Positions 28,701 to 37,887 are shown, counted from the stretch's first letter. The stretch: 64,000 bases of DNA from Flavivirga jejuensis (GCF_030540765.1 NZ_JAUOEL010000003.1:372001-436000); one strand, 5' to 3'. Translations and numbers: made by a program. Notes: generated by a model from the letters alone, not told the origin.

Positions 28701-29579
28701 TTAACTTTTAACAGAAAAGCTGTTTAAAAAACTATTATCCACCAAATACATTTCTTTAGTTCGCTTATTCTGAATTAACACGCGCTCTTCTTTAGTGTAT
28801 AATTTCTCTTTAGTTATACGTAAATTTAAAACAGTTTTTTTCGATATTAATTGATCTTTCAAAAACCTATTGGTTGGTATACTTAATACAAAATATTCGC
28901 CTACAACCAAGAAATCTCCTATTACCTCTTCAGGAGGGACTATGCTATTTTGTAACCTATACCCTTTTTTACTTTTTAGGTTTTTAGTATCTTTTATTTT
29001 CTTAGTATTGGATAATTTCTCTCTTAAAGTAGCAATTGATTGATAAGTAGGTTTTTCTGGAACTTTAATTTTATTATCTAATTTCAATAAAACCTTATTT
29101 AAATGCGCTTTCATTTTCTCAGGATTTAAACTAAGAAGTAAAAATCCAGCCTTCATATCTTTATTTATGTAGTTATCGGAATAAAAAAGATCGTTAATAT
29201 TATGTTTTAAAGCTAGAATTTGTGCTTCTTTTAAAAGCGCTACTTTATTTCTAAAAGACTCACTTGAGTTATTAAAAGCAACGACTTTGCTTTTAACTGT
29301 CGATATATCATTAAATCTATCAAGAGTCTTGTAATAATCTGCCGTTTTAGAAATACTATCGGCCATGACCTTATCTAACTCACTTTTTAATCTAGTAAAT
29401 TCTGGATTTAATGATTCCCCTGTTTTTACATAAGAGACATCATAAATTTTTGAAGTAGACTGCCCTTTTAACGTTTGTTTCCTAGTATTGAGCCTGTTAA
29501 ATTCGTAGTGCTTTTCTTGAGAATACGTATTACATACTGTTAAGAATGTAAAAACCGACCATATGAAAATAGTTTTCAT
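28701..29579 (-). CDS. Exported protein of unknown function
   Basis: 292 aa with a signal peptide (FIWSVFTFLTVCNTYSQ). The mature part is mostly helical and rich in Lys, Leu and Ser: a stretch around 60-160 with heptad-like spacing, then a Lys-rich linker (TKNLKSKKGYR), then a short beta-rich end (VIGDFLVVGEYFVLSIPTNR). I do not recognise a family and no catalytic motif stands out. It is on the same strand as the beta-helix protein downstream. Confidence 0.6.
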   Translation of the reverse strand: MKTIFIWSVFTFLTVCNTYSQEKHYEFNRLNTRKQTLKGQSTSKIYDVSYVKTGESLNPEFTRLKSELDKVMADSISKTADYYKTLDRFNDISTVKSKVVAFNNSSESFRNKVALLKEAQILALKHNINDLFYSDNYINKDMKAGFLLLSLNPEKMKAHLNKVLLKLDNKIKVPEKPTYQSIATLREKLSNTKKIKDTKNLKSKKGYRLQNSIVPPEEVIGDFLVVGEYFVLSIPTNRFLKDQLISKKTVLNLRITKEKLYTKEERVLIQNKRTKEMYLVDNSFLNSFSVKS

Positions 29580-29803
29580 AAATTATAAATTAAGTTTAAC
29601 AAAGTAAATGAGGGTACTCCAAATGTATATACTTACCTTCTATAGCCTCAAAAAAACTCGCTTAAATACAAGTTTTTATGGTTTAAATGGCTTGAAACAT
29701 GGTATTTATTTATAATTTAACTTGATTGAAAAGCTTGAAAATCATAACTTCGTTTATCAATGTCTCTTGTTAAGGTATGGTACATTTTCGAAACTAAAAC
29801 TGA

Positions 29804-30232
29804 ATGAAAAATTTAGCAGTAAAAACGGATCCTAGAGTTGAATCGGTTTTCAATAATTACCCAGATTCCGTTAGAAAGAAAATGACAAGCCTTCGTGAAT
29901 TGATTATAGAAACCGCAAACGACATAGAAGACATAACCCATCTGGAAGAAACACTAAAATGGGGAGAACCTAGTTATCTAACAAAAAAAGGTAGTACTAT
30001 TAGAATAAATTGGAGCCCTAAAAACCCCGTTCAATATGCTATGTATTTTCAATGCACTAGCAGATTGGTCTCTACATTTAGAACTGTATATAAAAACGTT
30101 CTTGATTTTGAAGGTAAAAGAGCGATTGTGCTTCAACTAAAAGAAGAACTTCCTAAAGAAGCTTTAAAAGATTGTATTGCTGCTGCACTCACCTATCATA
30201 AAGTTAAGCATTTGCCTTTGTTGGGGATGTAA
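29804..30232 (+). CDS. DUF1801 domain-containing protein (YdhG-like)
   Basis: 142 aa, no signal peptide. It has the pattern of DUF1801 proteins: VFNNYPDSVRKKMTSLRELI, then ETLKWGEPSYLTKKGSTIRI, then a beta-rich middle (MYFQCTSRLVSTFRTVYKNV) and a helix ending ALKDCIAAALTYHKVKHLPL. Members are small cytoplasmic proteins of unsettled function with a frataxin/YdhG-like fold. It stands alone with no operon partner. Confidence 0.82.
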   Translation: MKNLAVKTDPRVESVFNNYPDSVRKKMTSLRELIIETANDIEDITHLEETLKWGEPSYLTKKGSTIRINWSPKNPVQYAMYFQCTSRLVSTFRTVYKNVLDFEGKRAIVLQLKEELPKEALKDCIAAALTYHKVKHLPLLGM

Positions 30233-30441
30233 GATGTAAAAACAACATCTTTAGTTTGTAGCCTACAACTTAGTTTGGTTCTAAACTTACGAAACTATAA
30301 CTTCTATTATCAATCGATATAATTCATTGAAACGGAATTACCTCTTTACGTTATCAAACATATCACTACTTAAAATTGACTACTGAAACCTCTTTATTTT
30401 TTCAATCTTTTTTAGCTAGTTTGCGAAAATTCAGGATAGCT

Positions 30442-31341
30442 TTATTTCCATAAAGCTTCTTCTTCCCATTTTTCTGGAAAAGACATTCCTTTGTGTATAT
30501 CTATATTTTGATATTTATCAAAAAGATCGAGTATTTTGTTCTTAAAACTGTTTTTCGGATTTACCCTATCTGTTAAATATTTAATTATACAAATATAAGC
30601 ATAAGATGAATTTTTTGGAACATCAGTCATATCAACCCAATCATAAATAGGTTGTTTCTTAAATTTAGACATTTTATATGATAATCTTCTATTCCAAAAA
30701 CGTGAGTGATGAGCGCAAATATTTCTAGTATAAGTTATTATCATTAACCAATTTTCCAAAATAGGAGTATTAACTCCATAAGAACTTGCAATCTCACTTT
30801 TAGCAGAAGAATCAACAAGGTTACTATAAAGTTTAGAAAGATGGGTAAAAGTCACTATTTCTAAAGCCATCCAACTAGGCAAATATGTATTTACATAGTT
30901 TTGTTTAAATTTTATTGCAAAGTCTTCTGTGCTATCGCTTACCATTGCATAAGTACTATCTAAACTTTTTCTATGAGTATCTAGAGATTTGAATAATCTT
31001 TCATAAGTATACCAAAAAGCATCGTATTTATGAGAAAGAACATATGTTATTTTAGCCCTAAAAGACACTTCTATTTTTTCTATTTCACTTGATAACAATT
31101 GCTTTAACTCTCTGTCAAAACAATAGATTTTAAAGGCGTTCTCAAAAGTACTACCTTCCTTAAACCTGTGATCTCCTTTTGGTTCAGCAATCATAGGATA
31201 AAGATATCCGCTCAAACGATAATAACTTAAATTTTCAAGTAAGTGAAGTGCTTTATCAAGATGTCCTACAGTTAATCCTCGTTCAATAAGTTTATCTAGT
31301 TGCTCTTGGTAAGTAAGAGGTGGTTTAACGTATATCTTCAA
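30442..31341 (-). CDS. Abi family (Abi_2, AbiD/AbiF-type) HEPN abortive-infection protein
   Basis: 299 aa of the Abi_2 family. It opens KPPLTYQEQLDKLIERGL, has the conserved ENLSYYRLSGYLYPM and CFDRELKQLLSSEIEKIEVS, and ends with the HEPN RNase motif R206-N-I-C-A-H211 followed by HSRFWNRRL. In this family the R-x4-H pair is the RNA-cleaving site, and AbiD/AbiF proteins stop phage growth by harming the infected cell. The start codon is TTG at 31341: an in-frame TAA lies directly before it and no ATG occurs before the conserved domain. The leader holds a promoter-like box and a hairpin (31366-31403) that may be an abiF-type RNA. Next door is a dead Fic gene. Confidence 0.88.
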   Translation of the reverse strand: MKIYVKPPLTYQEQLDKLIERGLTVGHLDKALHLLENLSYYRLSGYLYPMIAEPKGDHRFKEGSTFENAFKIYCFDRELKQLLSSEIEKIEVSFRAKITYVLSHKYDAFWYTYERLFKSLDTHRKSLDSTYAMVSDSTEDFAIKFKQNYVNTYLPSWMALEIVTFTHLSKLYSNLVDSSAKSEIASSYGVNTPILENWLMIITYTRNICAHHSRFWNRRLSYKMSKFKKQPIYDWVDMTDVPKNSSYAYICIIKYLTDRVNPKNSFKNKILDLFDKYQNIDIHKGMSFPEKWEEEALWK

Positions 31342-31365
31342 TTAAGTAAGGTTATAAAATAAATT

Positions 31366-31403
31366 ACCACTCCTAATGCGCATCGTAGATAGGCGGGAGT
31401 GGT
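31366..31403 (-). ncRNA. Structured leader RNA of the Abi gene (abiF-RNA candidate)
   Basis: Inverted repeat ACCACTCC/GGAGTGGT (31366-31373 and 31396-31403) with a 22-nt loop holding ATGCGCAT. It starts just after the TATATTTG box and ends 25 bp before the TTG start. AbiF genes are known to carry a small structured RNA in this position. The match to that family is inferred from position and shape, not from an alignment. Confidence 0.4.
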
Positions 31404-31413
31404 CTGTTGTATA

Positions 31414-31421
31414 CAAATATA
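31414..31421 (-). promoter_or_regulatory. TAnnTTTG promoter box of the Abi gene
   Basis: TATATTTG on the minus strand, a full match to the Bacteroidota -7 element. A run of CAA (TTG on the minus strand) begins about 21 bp further upstream, a little far for a standard -33 box. Transcription would start near 31407. Confidence 0.45.
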
Positions 31422-31803
31422 CGTCATATTTGTTATTTGTAACAAGCAAACAAACAATTTTTGTTGAAATTTAACACAATTACACCTATAACACACTAAA
31501 AACAAAATAGTTACACCCCAAAACAAGAATGGATTTTTGTTTCCAATTGCCAGCAATCTACCTTCCTTCAAAAGGAATAAGTTTTCAGTATATTAAAACT
31601 TACCTGATAGCACTGATTTGCAATCCGTAATTTACTTTGCCTTAAACTTAAAACACCAAGGAACATACCTCGTCTATTGTTTATTCATAAGTTGTACAAT
31701 ATTAAACAAGCCTCTCTAATAATTAAGTTTCGTCATAAAAATTAATTTACACCAATCACTATTTAAGTTTTTTGCATAATTATTAAGTAAGAAGTGTCTT
31801 TGA

Positions 31804-31819
31804 TTAAGTTTATACTTAA
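31804..31819 (+). promoter_or_regulatory. Palindromic operator-like site before the Fic relic
   Basis: TTAAGT-TTAT-ACTTAA, a perfect palindrome ending 6 bp before the ATG of the decayed Fic gene. Further TTAAGT-like half-sites lie within the preceding 100 bp. It looks like a leftover autoregulatory operator. No regulator was found. Confidence 0.35.
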
Positions 31820-31825
31820 TTCGTA

Positions 31826-32150
31826 ATGAAAACATTTAAAGCTAGAAATCGCATAAATCAATGAACCTGCAAAAGCTTCCAACCTAACAAGGTAAATCAA
31901 GAATGGAAAATTGAAGACATGGAAGTATTTAACCTTTTAAGTTAAGGCCGACAAGTAACTTGAAAGACTTGACATATATTCCAAATATTGATTTATTTAT
32001 AAGTATGCACGTCTTAAATACTCAAAAAGCAAAGAAAATAATAAGTTTCTCTTCTCCGTCAGTTTATAAACTAATAGATGATTTAGAAAATCTTGAAATA
32101 CTAATTGAAAGAACTGGCATAAAAAGAGGGAAAACATATTTATTTAGAGA
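31826..32150 (+). pseudogene. Fic family protein, internally deleted and frameshifted
   Basis: From the ATG the text reads MKTFKARNRINQ, stop, TCKSFQPNKVNQEWKIEDME, VFNLLS, stop. After a frame change it reads YIPNIDLFISMHVL, which is the Fic_N domain of DUF4172/Fic proteins. It then jumps straight to FSSPSVYKLIDDLENLEILI and ERTGIKRGKTYLFREI, the C-terminal winged helix of the same family. The AMP-transferring core with the HPFxxGNGR motif is missing, so roughly 200 residues have been lost. The end runs into the convergent folK-dNK gene. It lies 500 bp from the Abi gene. Confidence 0.85.
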
Positions 32151-32152
32151 AA

Positions 32153-33283
32153 TCACGCCCCACAAATCTCACCCAAAATCCACAAATAATCCAATCTATT
32201 TTCAACAAAATCCCTATCAGAGATATCAATAATTTTCACATTAAAATCGTGTTGCGATCTTAAAAACTCTAAATACCCTGTGTTTATTTTTTCTAAATAA
32301 TCGTTATCAATATCCTGCTCATAATCACGCCCCCTTTTTTTAATATTTTCCTGTAATCTTTGGGTATTTTGATACAAATAGACGTACAAATCAGGTTTTG
32401 CAATCTCCTTATACATTAAATAAAAAAGTTTTCGATACAGCTTAAACTCATCTTCTTGCAAGGTGATTTTTGAAAAAATAAGCGATTTAAACACATCATA
32501 ATCACTCACAATAAAATCTTTAAACAAATCGAGTTGCGATAAATCATCAGATATTTGCTGGTAGCGATCGGCTAAAAAAGACATTTCTAAAGGAAAGGCA
32601 TAACGTGACGCATCCTTATAAAATTTAGGTAAAAACGGATTATCAGCAAAACGTTCTAAAATCAGTCTCGCATTAAAGTCCTGTGCTATTTTATTTGCCA
32701 AACTGGTTTTTCCAGCCCCAATATTACCTTCAATAGCAATGTAATTATATGTTGAAAAGTCAAAAGCTTTTCTCGGATTTTTCAACCAGATATTAACAGG
32801 CTCTAAAACACTTTCATCTTTACATTCAGATAACAAAACAGACACTTCTTTATCAAGTTTTGGGTGTCTTATTTTAGATGCTACGTCGTTAAGTGGTAAT
32901 AAAACAAACTTACGTTTCTCCATTTCTGGATGTGGTACCTGAAGCGTTTCGGTATCTATAATACCATCTTCACAAAAAACAATATCTAAATCTATAATAC
33001 GTGCTTCATAACCTCCAACACCATTTCTAGTGCGCCCTAAATCGGTTTCAATATCCAATAAAACTTGAAGTAAATTTTGAGGCGCTAAATAACTTTCTAA
33101 AACCAAACAAGCATTAAAAAAATCGTCGCTTTCAAACCCAAAGGCGGGCGATTTATACACTTTAGAAATCAGTTTTATATTACCCGCTCTAACATGTATT
33201 AAATCAACAGCGTTTTGGAGGTTTTTAATTTTGTCCCCTTTATTACTCCCCAATGCTATGTAAAAAAGTTTTGGCTTTACCAT
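32153..33283 (-). CDS. folK: FolK-deoxynucleoside kinase fusion protein
   Basis: 376 aa in two parts. Residues 1-150 are HPPK (FolK), which pyrophosphorylates 6-hydroxymethyl-dihydropterin in folate synthesis: FYIALGSNKGDKIKNLQNAV and GYEARIIDLDIVF are its signatures. Residues 180-376 are a deoxynucleoside kinase, with P-loop GNIGAGKTSLA, ERFADNPFL and the lid-like IKKRGRDYEQDI. The fusion is known in Flavobacteria. The start is set at the ATG at 33283 because the longer frame (to 33334) adds a hydrophobic stretch not found in FolK. The C-terminus converges on the Fic relic. Confidence 0.92.
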   Translation of the reverse strand: MVKPKLFYIALGSNKGDKIKNLQNAVDLIHVRAGNIKLISKVYKSPAFGFESDDFFNACLVLESYLAPQNLLQVLLDIETDLGRTRNGVGGYEARIIDLDIVFCEDGIIDTETLQVPHPEMEKRKFVLLPLNDVASKIRHPKLDKEVSVLLSECKDESVLEPVNIWLKNPRKAFDFSTYNYIAIEGNIGAGKTSLANKIAQDFNARLILERFADNPFLPKFYKDASRYAFPLEMSFLADRYQQISDDLSQLDLFKDFIVSDYDVFKSLIFSKITLQEDEFKLYRKLFYLMYKEIAKPDLYVYLYQNTQRLQENIKKRGRDYEQDIDNDYLEKINTGYLEFLRSQHDFNVKIIDISDRDFVENRLDYLWILGEICGA

Positions 33284-33433
33284 AAGTAAAAGCAAAATAA
33301 CTAAAACAATTTTTAATCCTTTATATTTACACAACGTATTTATTCACAATTAATAGTTCTAGACTGTGCTAGAACTAATAACATGCAATAAATAACATCC
33401 AAAAAACGTATAAAATTAACAACATCATTTTAA

Positions 33434-34147
33434 ATGAGTATTAAAGACAAACTCGCTGCACAGCGTATTTACATGCTACTCGGGGCTTTATTTATAACAT
33501 CGTTAGTGGTATCTAACCTTATTTTTCAGAAGTTTTTTTATTGGTTCCCTTTAGATGTTGAAATTTTTGGAAATAAACTTTTTGAAATCTCTGTTGGTAT
33601 ACTACCCTATCCTATTACTTTTTTAATAACCGATTTAATTAGTGAGATTTATGGTAAAAAACGCGCCAATGATATTGTAATCACTGGTATTTTCGCTTCG
33701 GTCTTCTCACTCTTAATAATTCTGGTTGCAGACAGTGTTCCTGCAACAAGTTGGTCTTATGTAAAGGACGATATGTTTAATACTGTTTTTGGTAATTCTA
33801 TTATTGCCGTGTTTGCAAGTATGCTTACTTATTTATTTGCACAGTTTGTAGATATTCAGATTTATCATTTCTGGAAACAACTCACTAAAGGCAAACACCT
33901 TTGGCTACGAAATAACTTTTCCACATGGTTCTCTCAATTTATTGATACTTTTACAATAGTAACTTTATTATGCTCATTTGGTATCATTGATTGGGCAAAT
34001 TTTAAAGGCTTATTAATTAGTGGTTTTTTATTTAAAGTTTTAATAGCCTTTTTAGATACACCTTTATTATATTTGGGTGTTTTTTTGTTTAGAAAACGTT
34101 TCAATTTGAAAGTGAATGAAGAAATTAGTTTACTACATGAAAGTTAA
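33434..34147 (+). CDS. Queuosine precursor transporter (YhhQ family)
   Basis: 237 aa with six predicted membrane helices, a member of the VUT_1/YhhQ family that imports queuosine precursors (preQ0/preQ1 or queuine) across the inner membrane. Family features are LFITSLVVSNLIFQKFF, LPYPITFLITDLISEIYGKK, and SWSYVKDD in the loop. FAQFVDIQIYHFWKQLTKGK and LWLRNNFSTWFSQFIDTFTI are also typical. It is divergent from the folK-dNK gene. No other queuosine gene is in view. Confidence 0.9.
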   Translation: MSIKDKLAAQRIYMLLGALFITSLVVSNLIFQKFFYWFPLDVEIFGNKLFEISVGILPYPITFLITDLISEIYGKKRANDIVITGIFASVFSLLIILVADSVPATSWSYVKDDMFNTVFGNSIIAVFASMLTYLFAQFVDIQIYHFWKQLTKGKHLWLRNNFSTWFSQFIDTFTIVTLLCSFGIIDWANFKGLLISGFLFKVLIAFLDTPLLYLGVFLFRKRFNLKVNEEISLLHES

Positions 34148-34235
34148 CATTGAATAAATACAGGGTTCATCTTTTTTACATGTTTTTACGTATATTCACT
34201 ATACATATTATATATAGTAACCCAAAACCTACATT

Positions 34236-36932
34236 ATGAAAAAAGCTTTAAAAATATCGGGCATTAGTTTGCTCATTATATTAGCCCTTTTAATTGCTAC
34301 TCCTTTTGCGTTTAAGTCACAAATTAAAGACATGGTTAAGCGCTCTATAAACGAAAACTTAAATGCGCAAGTAGAATTTAGCGACGTGAGTTTAAGTTTT
34401 ATAAAAAGCTTCCCTAAAGCTCATGTATCTGTAAGTGATTTGGTTATAACAAATTTAGAACCTTTTAAAGGTCAAACATTTGTAACCTCTAAAAACATTG
34501 CCCTTACAATGTCTATTATGGAATTATTTAAAACATCTGGTGAAGATCCTATTGTTGTAAAATCTATTGCCGTTGATGAAATCTTACTAACACTCAAAAC
34601 AGATAAGTTTGGGAATGCTAATTATGATATTGCTAAAAGTACCGAGGATGCTCCAACCGAAACTGAAACTGAATCTGGGAGTTTTTCTTTTGACATTGAA
34701 AATTACAGCATCAACAATAGTGCGTTAGCATATATTGATGACGTATCGAAAATGACCGTATACATATCGGAACTTAATCACCAAGGTAAAGGTATATTTT
34801 CTGCTGAATCGTTAGAATTAGACACAAAAAGTGAAGCTAATATTAGTTTCATCATGGATAGCAGTAATTATTTAAGTAACAACCCTATTAAATTAGATGC
34901 TATAATAGGATTAGATTTAGCAAATAGTAAATACACTTTTAAAGAAAACAAAGGACTTATAAATAAGCTCCCTTTAGAATTTCAAGGGTATGTACAACTA
35001 TTAGAAAATGGTCAAGAAATAGACGTTACTTTTGAAAATCCAGAAACATCTTTTAAAAATTTCTTAGCACTAATTCCAGAAGAGTTTTCAAAAGACATTG
35101 AAGGTGTTGAAACTACTGGCGATTTTAAAGTTAAGGGTATGATTAAGGGCATAAGCTCGGAAGAAACGATTCCTAATTTAGATATTAGCATCATTTCAAA
35201 CAACGCGTCATTTAAATATCCCGATTTACCAAAACGGGTTGAAAACATTGTTATAAATACATCTATAAAAAACACCACAGGCAATATTGATGATACCTAT
35301 GTAGATATAAAAGCACTCAACTTTAAAATTGATGAAGATGTGTTTAAATCGTCTATTTCTTTAAAAAACATCACTCAAAACATGTTAGTAAATGCTAGCA
35401 TTGATGGGGTTTTAAATTTAGCAAATATTACAAAAGTATATCCTGTTGAATTAGAAAGTACTTTAACAGGTATTCTAAAAGGAAGCATTAATACGGTTTT
35501 CGATATGAAAGCTATCGAAACAAATGCTTACGAACGTATAAAAAATAATGGATCTGTAAGCATTAGTGATTTTGTGTTTTCTTCGGAGGATATGACGAGT
35601 CCTATTCATATCTCTGACGCGAATATGACTTTTAATCCTGAAGTTATATCTCTTAATAGTTTTAAAGCTCGAACAGGGAATAGCGATTTGAATGCTACAG
35701 GAACTATTAAAAACTTACTAGGATTTCTTTTAAGTGATAATACTCTTCAAGGATATTTTGATTTGAATTCTACTTTCTTTAAAATAGATGATTTTGTGTC
35801 TGAAGAAGGTACAGGTACTGCTACTGAAACTATTACTTCAGAGAGCAATGATACAACTCAAGATACAGAATCATTGAAAATCCCGAGCTTTTTAGATTGT
35901 ACTATTAATGCCAATGCAAAAACGGTCGTTTATGATAATCTAAATTTAAAAGACGTAAAAGGCACACTTATTATTAAAGATCAACGTGCTATACTTAAAG
36001 AAATCACCTCTAGTATATTTGATGGTACGTTAGCCGTTTCTGGTGATGTTTCCACAAAAAATGAAACACCTACTTTTAATGTAAACTTAGGGATAGATGG
36101 CTTTGATATTTCTAAGTCATTTAAAGATTTAGAACTATTAAGAAACCTGGCTCCTATAGCTCAACTACTCCAAGGAGAGCTAAATAGTAATTTAAGTTTA
36201 ACAGGTAATTTAGACAACGAACTCTTACCTGATTTAAATAGTCTTTCTGGTGGTGCCCTTGCCGAGTTACTAGCTACAAAAATTAACACAGATCAAGGCG
36301 AGCTGTTTAACAAATTAGAAGGATCTTTAGGCTTTATAGATTTTGATAAATTAAATTTAAAAGACCTTAAAACAAATTTAGAATTCGCTAATGGTGAAGT
36401 TAGCGTAAAACCCTTTCAAGTAAACTATGAAGACATCACTATTGATGTTTCTGGGTCTCATGGTTTTGATACGAATTTAAAATACAATGCCATTTTTAAT
36501 GTACCAGCTAAGTATTTAGGAAGTGATGTTAATCAATTAATTGGTAAAATTGATACTAAAGAAGCAAAAAATATAAGCATTCCTGTGACAGCCGACATTG
36601 AAGGCACGTATACAAAACCTTTAGTGAAAACAGATTTAAAAAGCGGTGTTAAGAACCTAACAAATCAGCTTATTGAAATTGAAAAACAAAAATTACTCAA
36701 TACAGGTAAAAGCAAAGTAACAGATTTAATTAGCGGGGTTATTGGCGGTAATAAAACTAAAACAGATTCCATAAAGAAAGAACAAAACAATTCGGTTAAA
36801 GATGTTTTAGGAGGTATTATTGGAGGCGAAAAAGACCAAACGGATTCTGCTGAAAAAACAGACGCAAAAAAGGAGGCTGTAAAAAATGTGCTTGGCGGTT
36901 TATTAAGTAAAAAGAAAAAAACAACTAAATAA
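34236..36932 (+). CDS. AsmA-like envelope protein
   Basis: 898 aa with one N-terminal membrane helix (ISGISLLIILALLIATPFAF) and a very long beta-rich periplasmic body. The opening IKDMVKRSINENLNAQVEFS followed by DVSLSFIKSFPKAHVSVSDL matches AsmA-family proteins, and the C-terminal AsmA_2-like part has TNLEFANGEVSVKPFQVNYE. The last 80 residues are Lys/Thr/Gly rich with three near-repeats of GVIGGNK/GGIIGGEK/GGLLSKK. AsmA-like proteins are thought to bridge the periplasm and carry phospholipids. It is a single gene, 89 bp downstream of the YhhQ gene. Confidence 0.88.
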   Translation: MKKALKISGISLLIILALLIATPFAFKSQIKDMVKRSINENLNAQVEFSDVSLSFIKSFPKAHVSVSDLVITNLEPFKGQTFVTSKNIALTMSIMELFKTSGEDPIVVKSIAVDEILLTLKTDKFGNANYDIAKSTEDAPTETETESGSFSFDIENYSINNSALAYIDDVSKMTVYISELNHQGKGIFSAESLELDTKSEANISFIMDSSNYLSNNPIKLDAIIGLDLANSKYTFKENKGLINKLPLEFQGYVQLLENGQEIDVTFENPETSFKNFLALIPEEFSKDIEGVETTGDFKVKGMIKGISSEETIPNLDISIISNNASFKYPDLPKRVENIVINTSIKNTTGNIDDTYVDIKALNFKIDEDVFKSSISLKNITQNMLVNASIDGVLNLANITKVYPVELESTLTGILKGSINTVFDMKAIETNAYERIKNNGSVSISDFVFSSEDMTSPIHISDANMTFNPEVISLNSFKARTGNSDLNATGTIKNLLGFLLSDNTLQGYFDLNSTFFKIDDFVSEEGTGTATETITSESNDTTQDTESLKIPSFLDCTINANAKTVVYDNLNLKDVKGTLIIKDQRAILKEITSSIFDGTLAVSGDVSTKNETPTFNVNLGIDGFDISKSFKDLELLRNLAPIAQLLQGELNSNLSLTGNLDNELLPDLNSLSGGALAELLATKINTDQGELFNKLEGSLGFIDFDKLNLKDLKTNLEFANGEVSVKPFQVNYEDITIDVSGSHGFDTNLKYNAIFNVPAKYLGSDVNQLIGKIDTKEAKNISIPVTADIEGTYTKPLVKTDLKSGVKNLTNQLIEIEKQKLLNTGKSKVTDLISGVIGGNKTKTDSIKKEQNNSVKDVLGGIIGGEKDQTDSAEKTDAKKEAVKNVLGGLLSKKKKTTK

Positions 36933-37017
36933 AATGAAATTCACCCTGTTTTTTCGAATAAATCCTTTTTTTATTAGGATAATAATATAAAAAAGTTATT
37001 ATTGTCAACTAAACGAT

Positions 37018-37025
37018 TAACTTTG
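37018..37025 (+). promoter_or_regulatory. TAnnTTTG-type box before rpsU
   Basis: TAACTTTG matches the Bacteroidota -7 element, 113 bp before the rpsU start. A TTG at the expected spacing for -33 is not clear, so this is a weak call. Confidence 0.3.
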
Positions 37026-37137
37026 CATTTCGTTTATAAAAAAAACAAATAGCTAGGTTAAGAGCATACTTCAAAAAGTGAAGTATAAAAAACGTATTTT
37101 AGGATAACCCTAACTCGAACAAATTTAAAAATTTTAT

Positions 37138-37332
37138 ATGTTAAAAATTATCATTAAGGATGGCGAAAATATAGAACGTGCCTTAAAACGTTACAAAAGA
37201 AAGCACAGAAACATTAAAGTTATGCAAAACTTAAGAGATGGGCAGTTTTTCACAAAACCATCTGTTAAGAGACGTCGTGAAGTTCAAAAAGCTGCGTACA
37301 TACAAAACTTAAGAGACCAAGAAGATATTTAG
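37138..37332 (+). CDS. rpsU: 30S ribosomal protein S21
   Basis: 64 aa, the Bacteroidota length. The sequence IIIKDGENIERALKRYKRKH, then QFFTKPSVKRRREVQKAAYI is S21. It binds the small ribosomal subunit near the 3' end of 16S rRNA; in Bacteroidota S21 is part of the set of proteins that hide the anti-Shine-Dalgarno sequence. It is a monocistronic gene with its own terminator 24 bp downstream. Confidence 0.97.
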   Translation: MLKIIIKDGENIERALKRYKRKHRNIKVMQNLRDGQFFTKPSVKRRREVQKAAYIQNLRDQEDI

Positions 37333-37355
37333 TAGAATTAGAATTACTAAATAAT

Positions 37356-37398
37356 AAAAAAGCTGTATTCTGTTATAAAAGATGAATACGGCTTTTTT
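37356..37398 (+). terminator. rpsU terminator
   Basis: Stem AAAAAAGCTGTATTC/GAATACGGCTTTTTT (37356-37370 and 37384-37398), one wobble pair, with the T-run in the right arm. Confidence 0.9.
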
Positions 37399-37483
37399 AT
37401 TGCAAAAAATTCAAGATATTATTTCATTAGTCTAGACTAATATCACTACTCTTAAAACTCGACGTAAATTAAAAAAGGCAAAT

Positions 37484-37632
37484 AACGTATATTGTTGATA
37501 AACAGATTTTTGTCATATCTACAGAGCGAAGCATGAGTAAGGAGACAGCTCATAAAGATAAGATGCAGCCTCAAAAGCTACCCTTCATACCTTCAAACAA
37601 AATATATTTTGTTTTCGATAGCCTACCATTGA
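37484..37632 (+). repeat. Dispersed repeat, copy B (left part and core)
   Basis: Shares TTGATAAACAG, ACAGAGCGAAGCATGAGT, CTCAAAAGCTAC and the core TTCAAACAAAATATATTTTG with TTCGATAGCC with copies A and D. The right end of the element is displaced to 37888-37960 by intervening sequence. Confidence 0.8.
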
Positions 37633-37664
37633 CATGCTTTATAAACAACTAACTTTCAACTACT

Positions 37665-37782
37665 TGTCATTCAGAGCGCAGCGAAGAATCTTTATTATTA
37701 ATCTCTAAAGATTCTTCAGTCGTAAGCTTCGCTTATATCTTCAAACAAAATATATTTTGTTTTCGATAGCCTTCTGGATGAC
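37665..37782 (+). repeat. Dispersed repeat, extra core (copy C)
   Basis: A second core, TTCAAACAAAATATATTTTG plus TTCGATAGCC, preceded by a different left arm: GTCATTCAGAGCGCAGCGAA and AAGATTCTTC around a hairpin AGAATCTTT…AAAGATTCT. It is nested inside the copy B locus. Confidence 0.75.
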
Positions 37783-37887
37783 ACGAACCTTTTGCAAACA
37801 TAGGATGACACCCCAATTACGTCATTTCATCCACTAGTTAAAATTTTTAACACAGATCTCTGAATGAACAAAGCTTTTCCTAACATA

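Noticed and set aside
31338-31571. 77-aa open frame upstream of the Abi gene
   Set aside because: It covers the Abi promoter and leader hairpin and has no recognisable domain.
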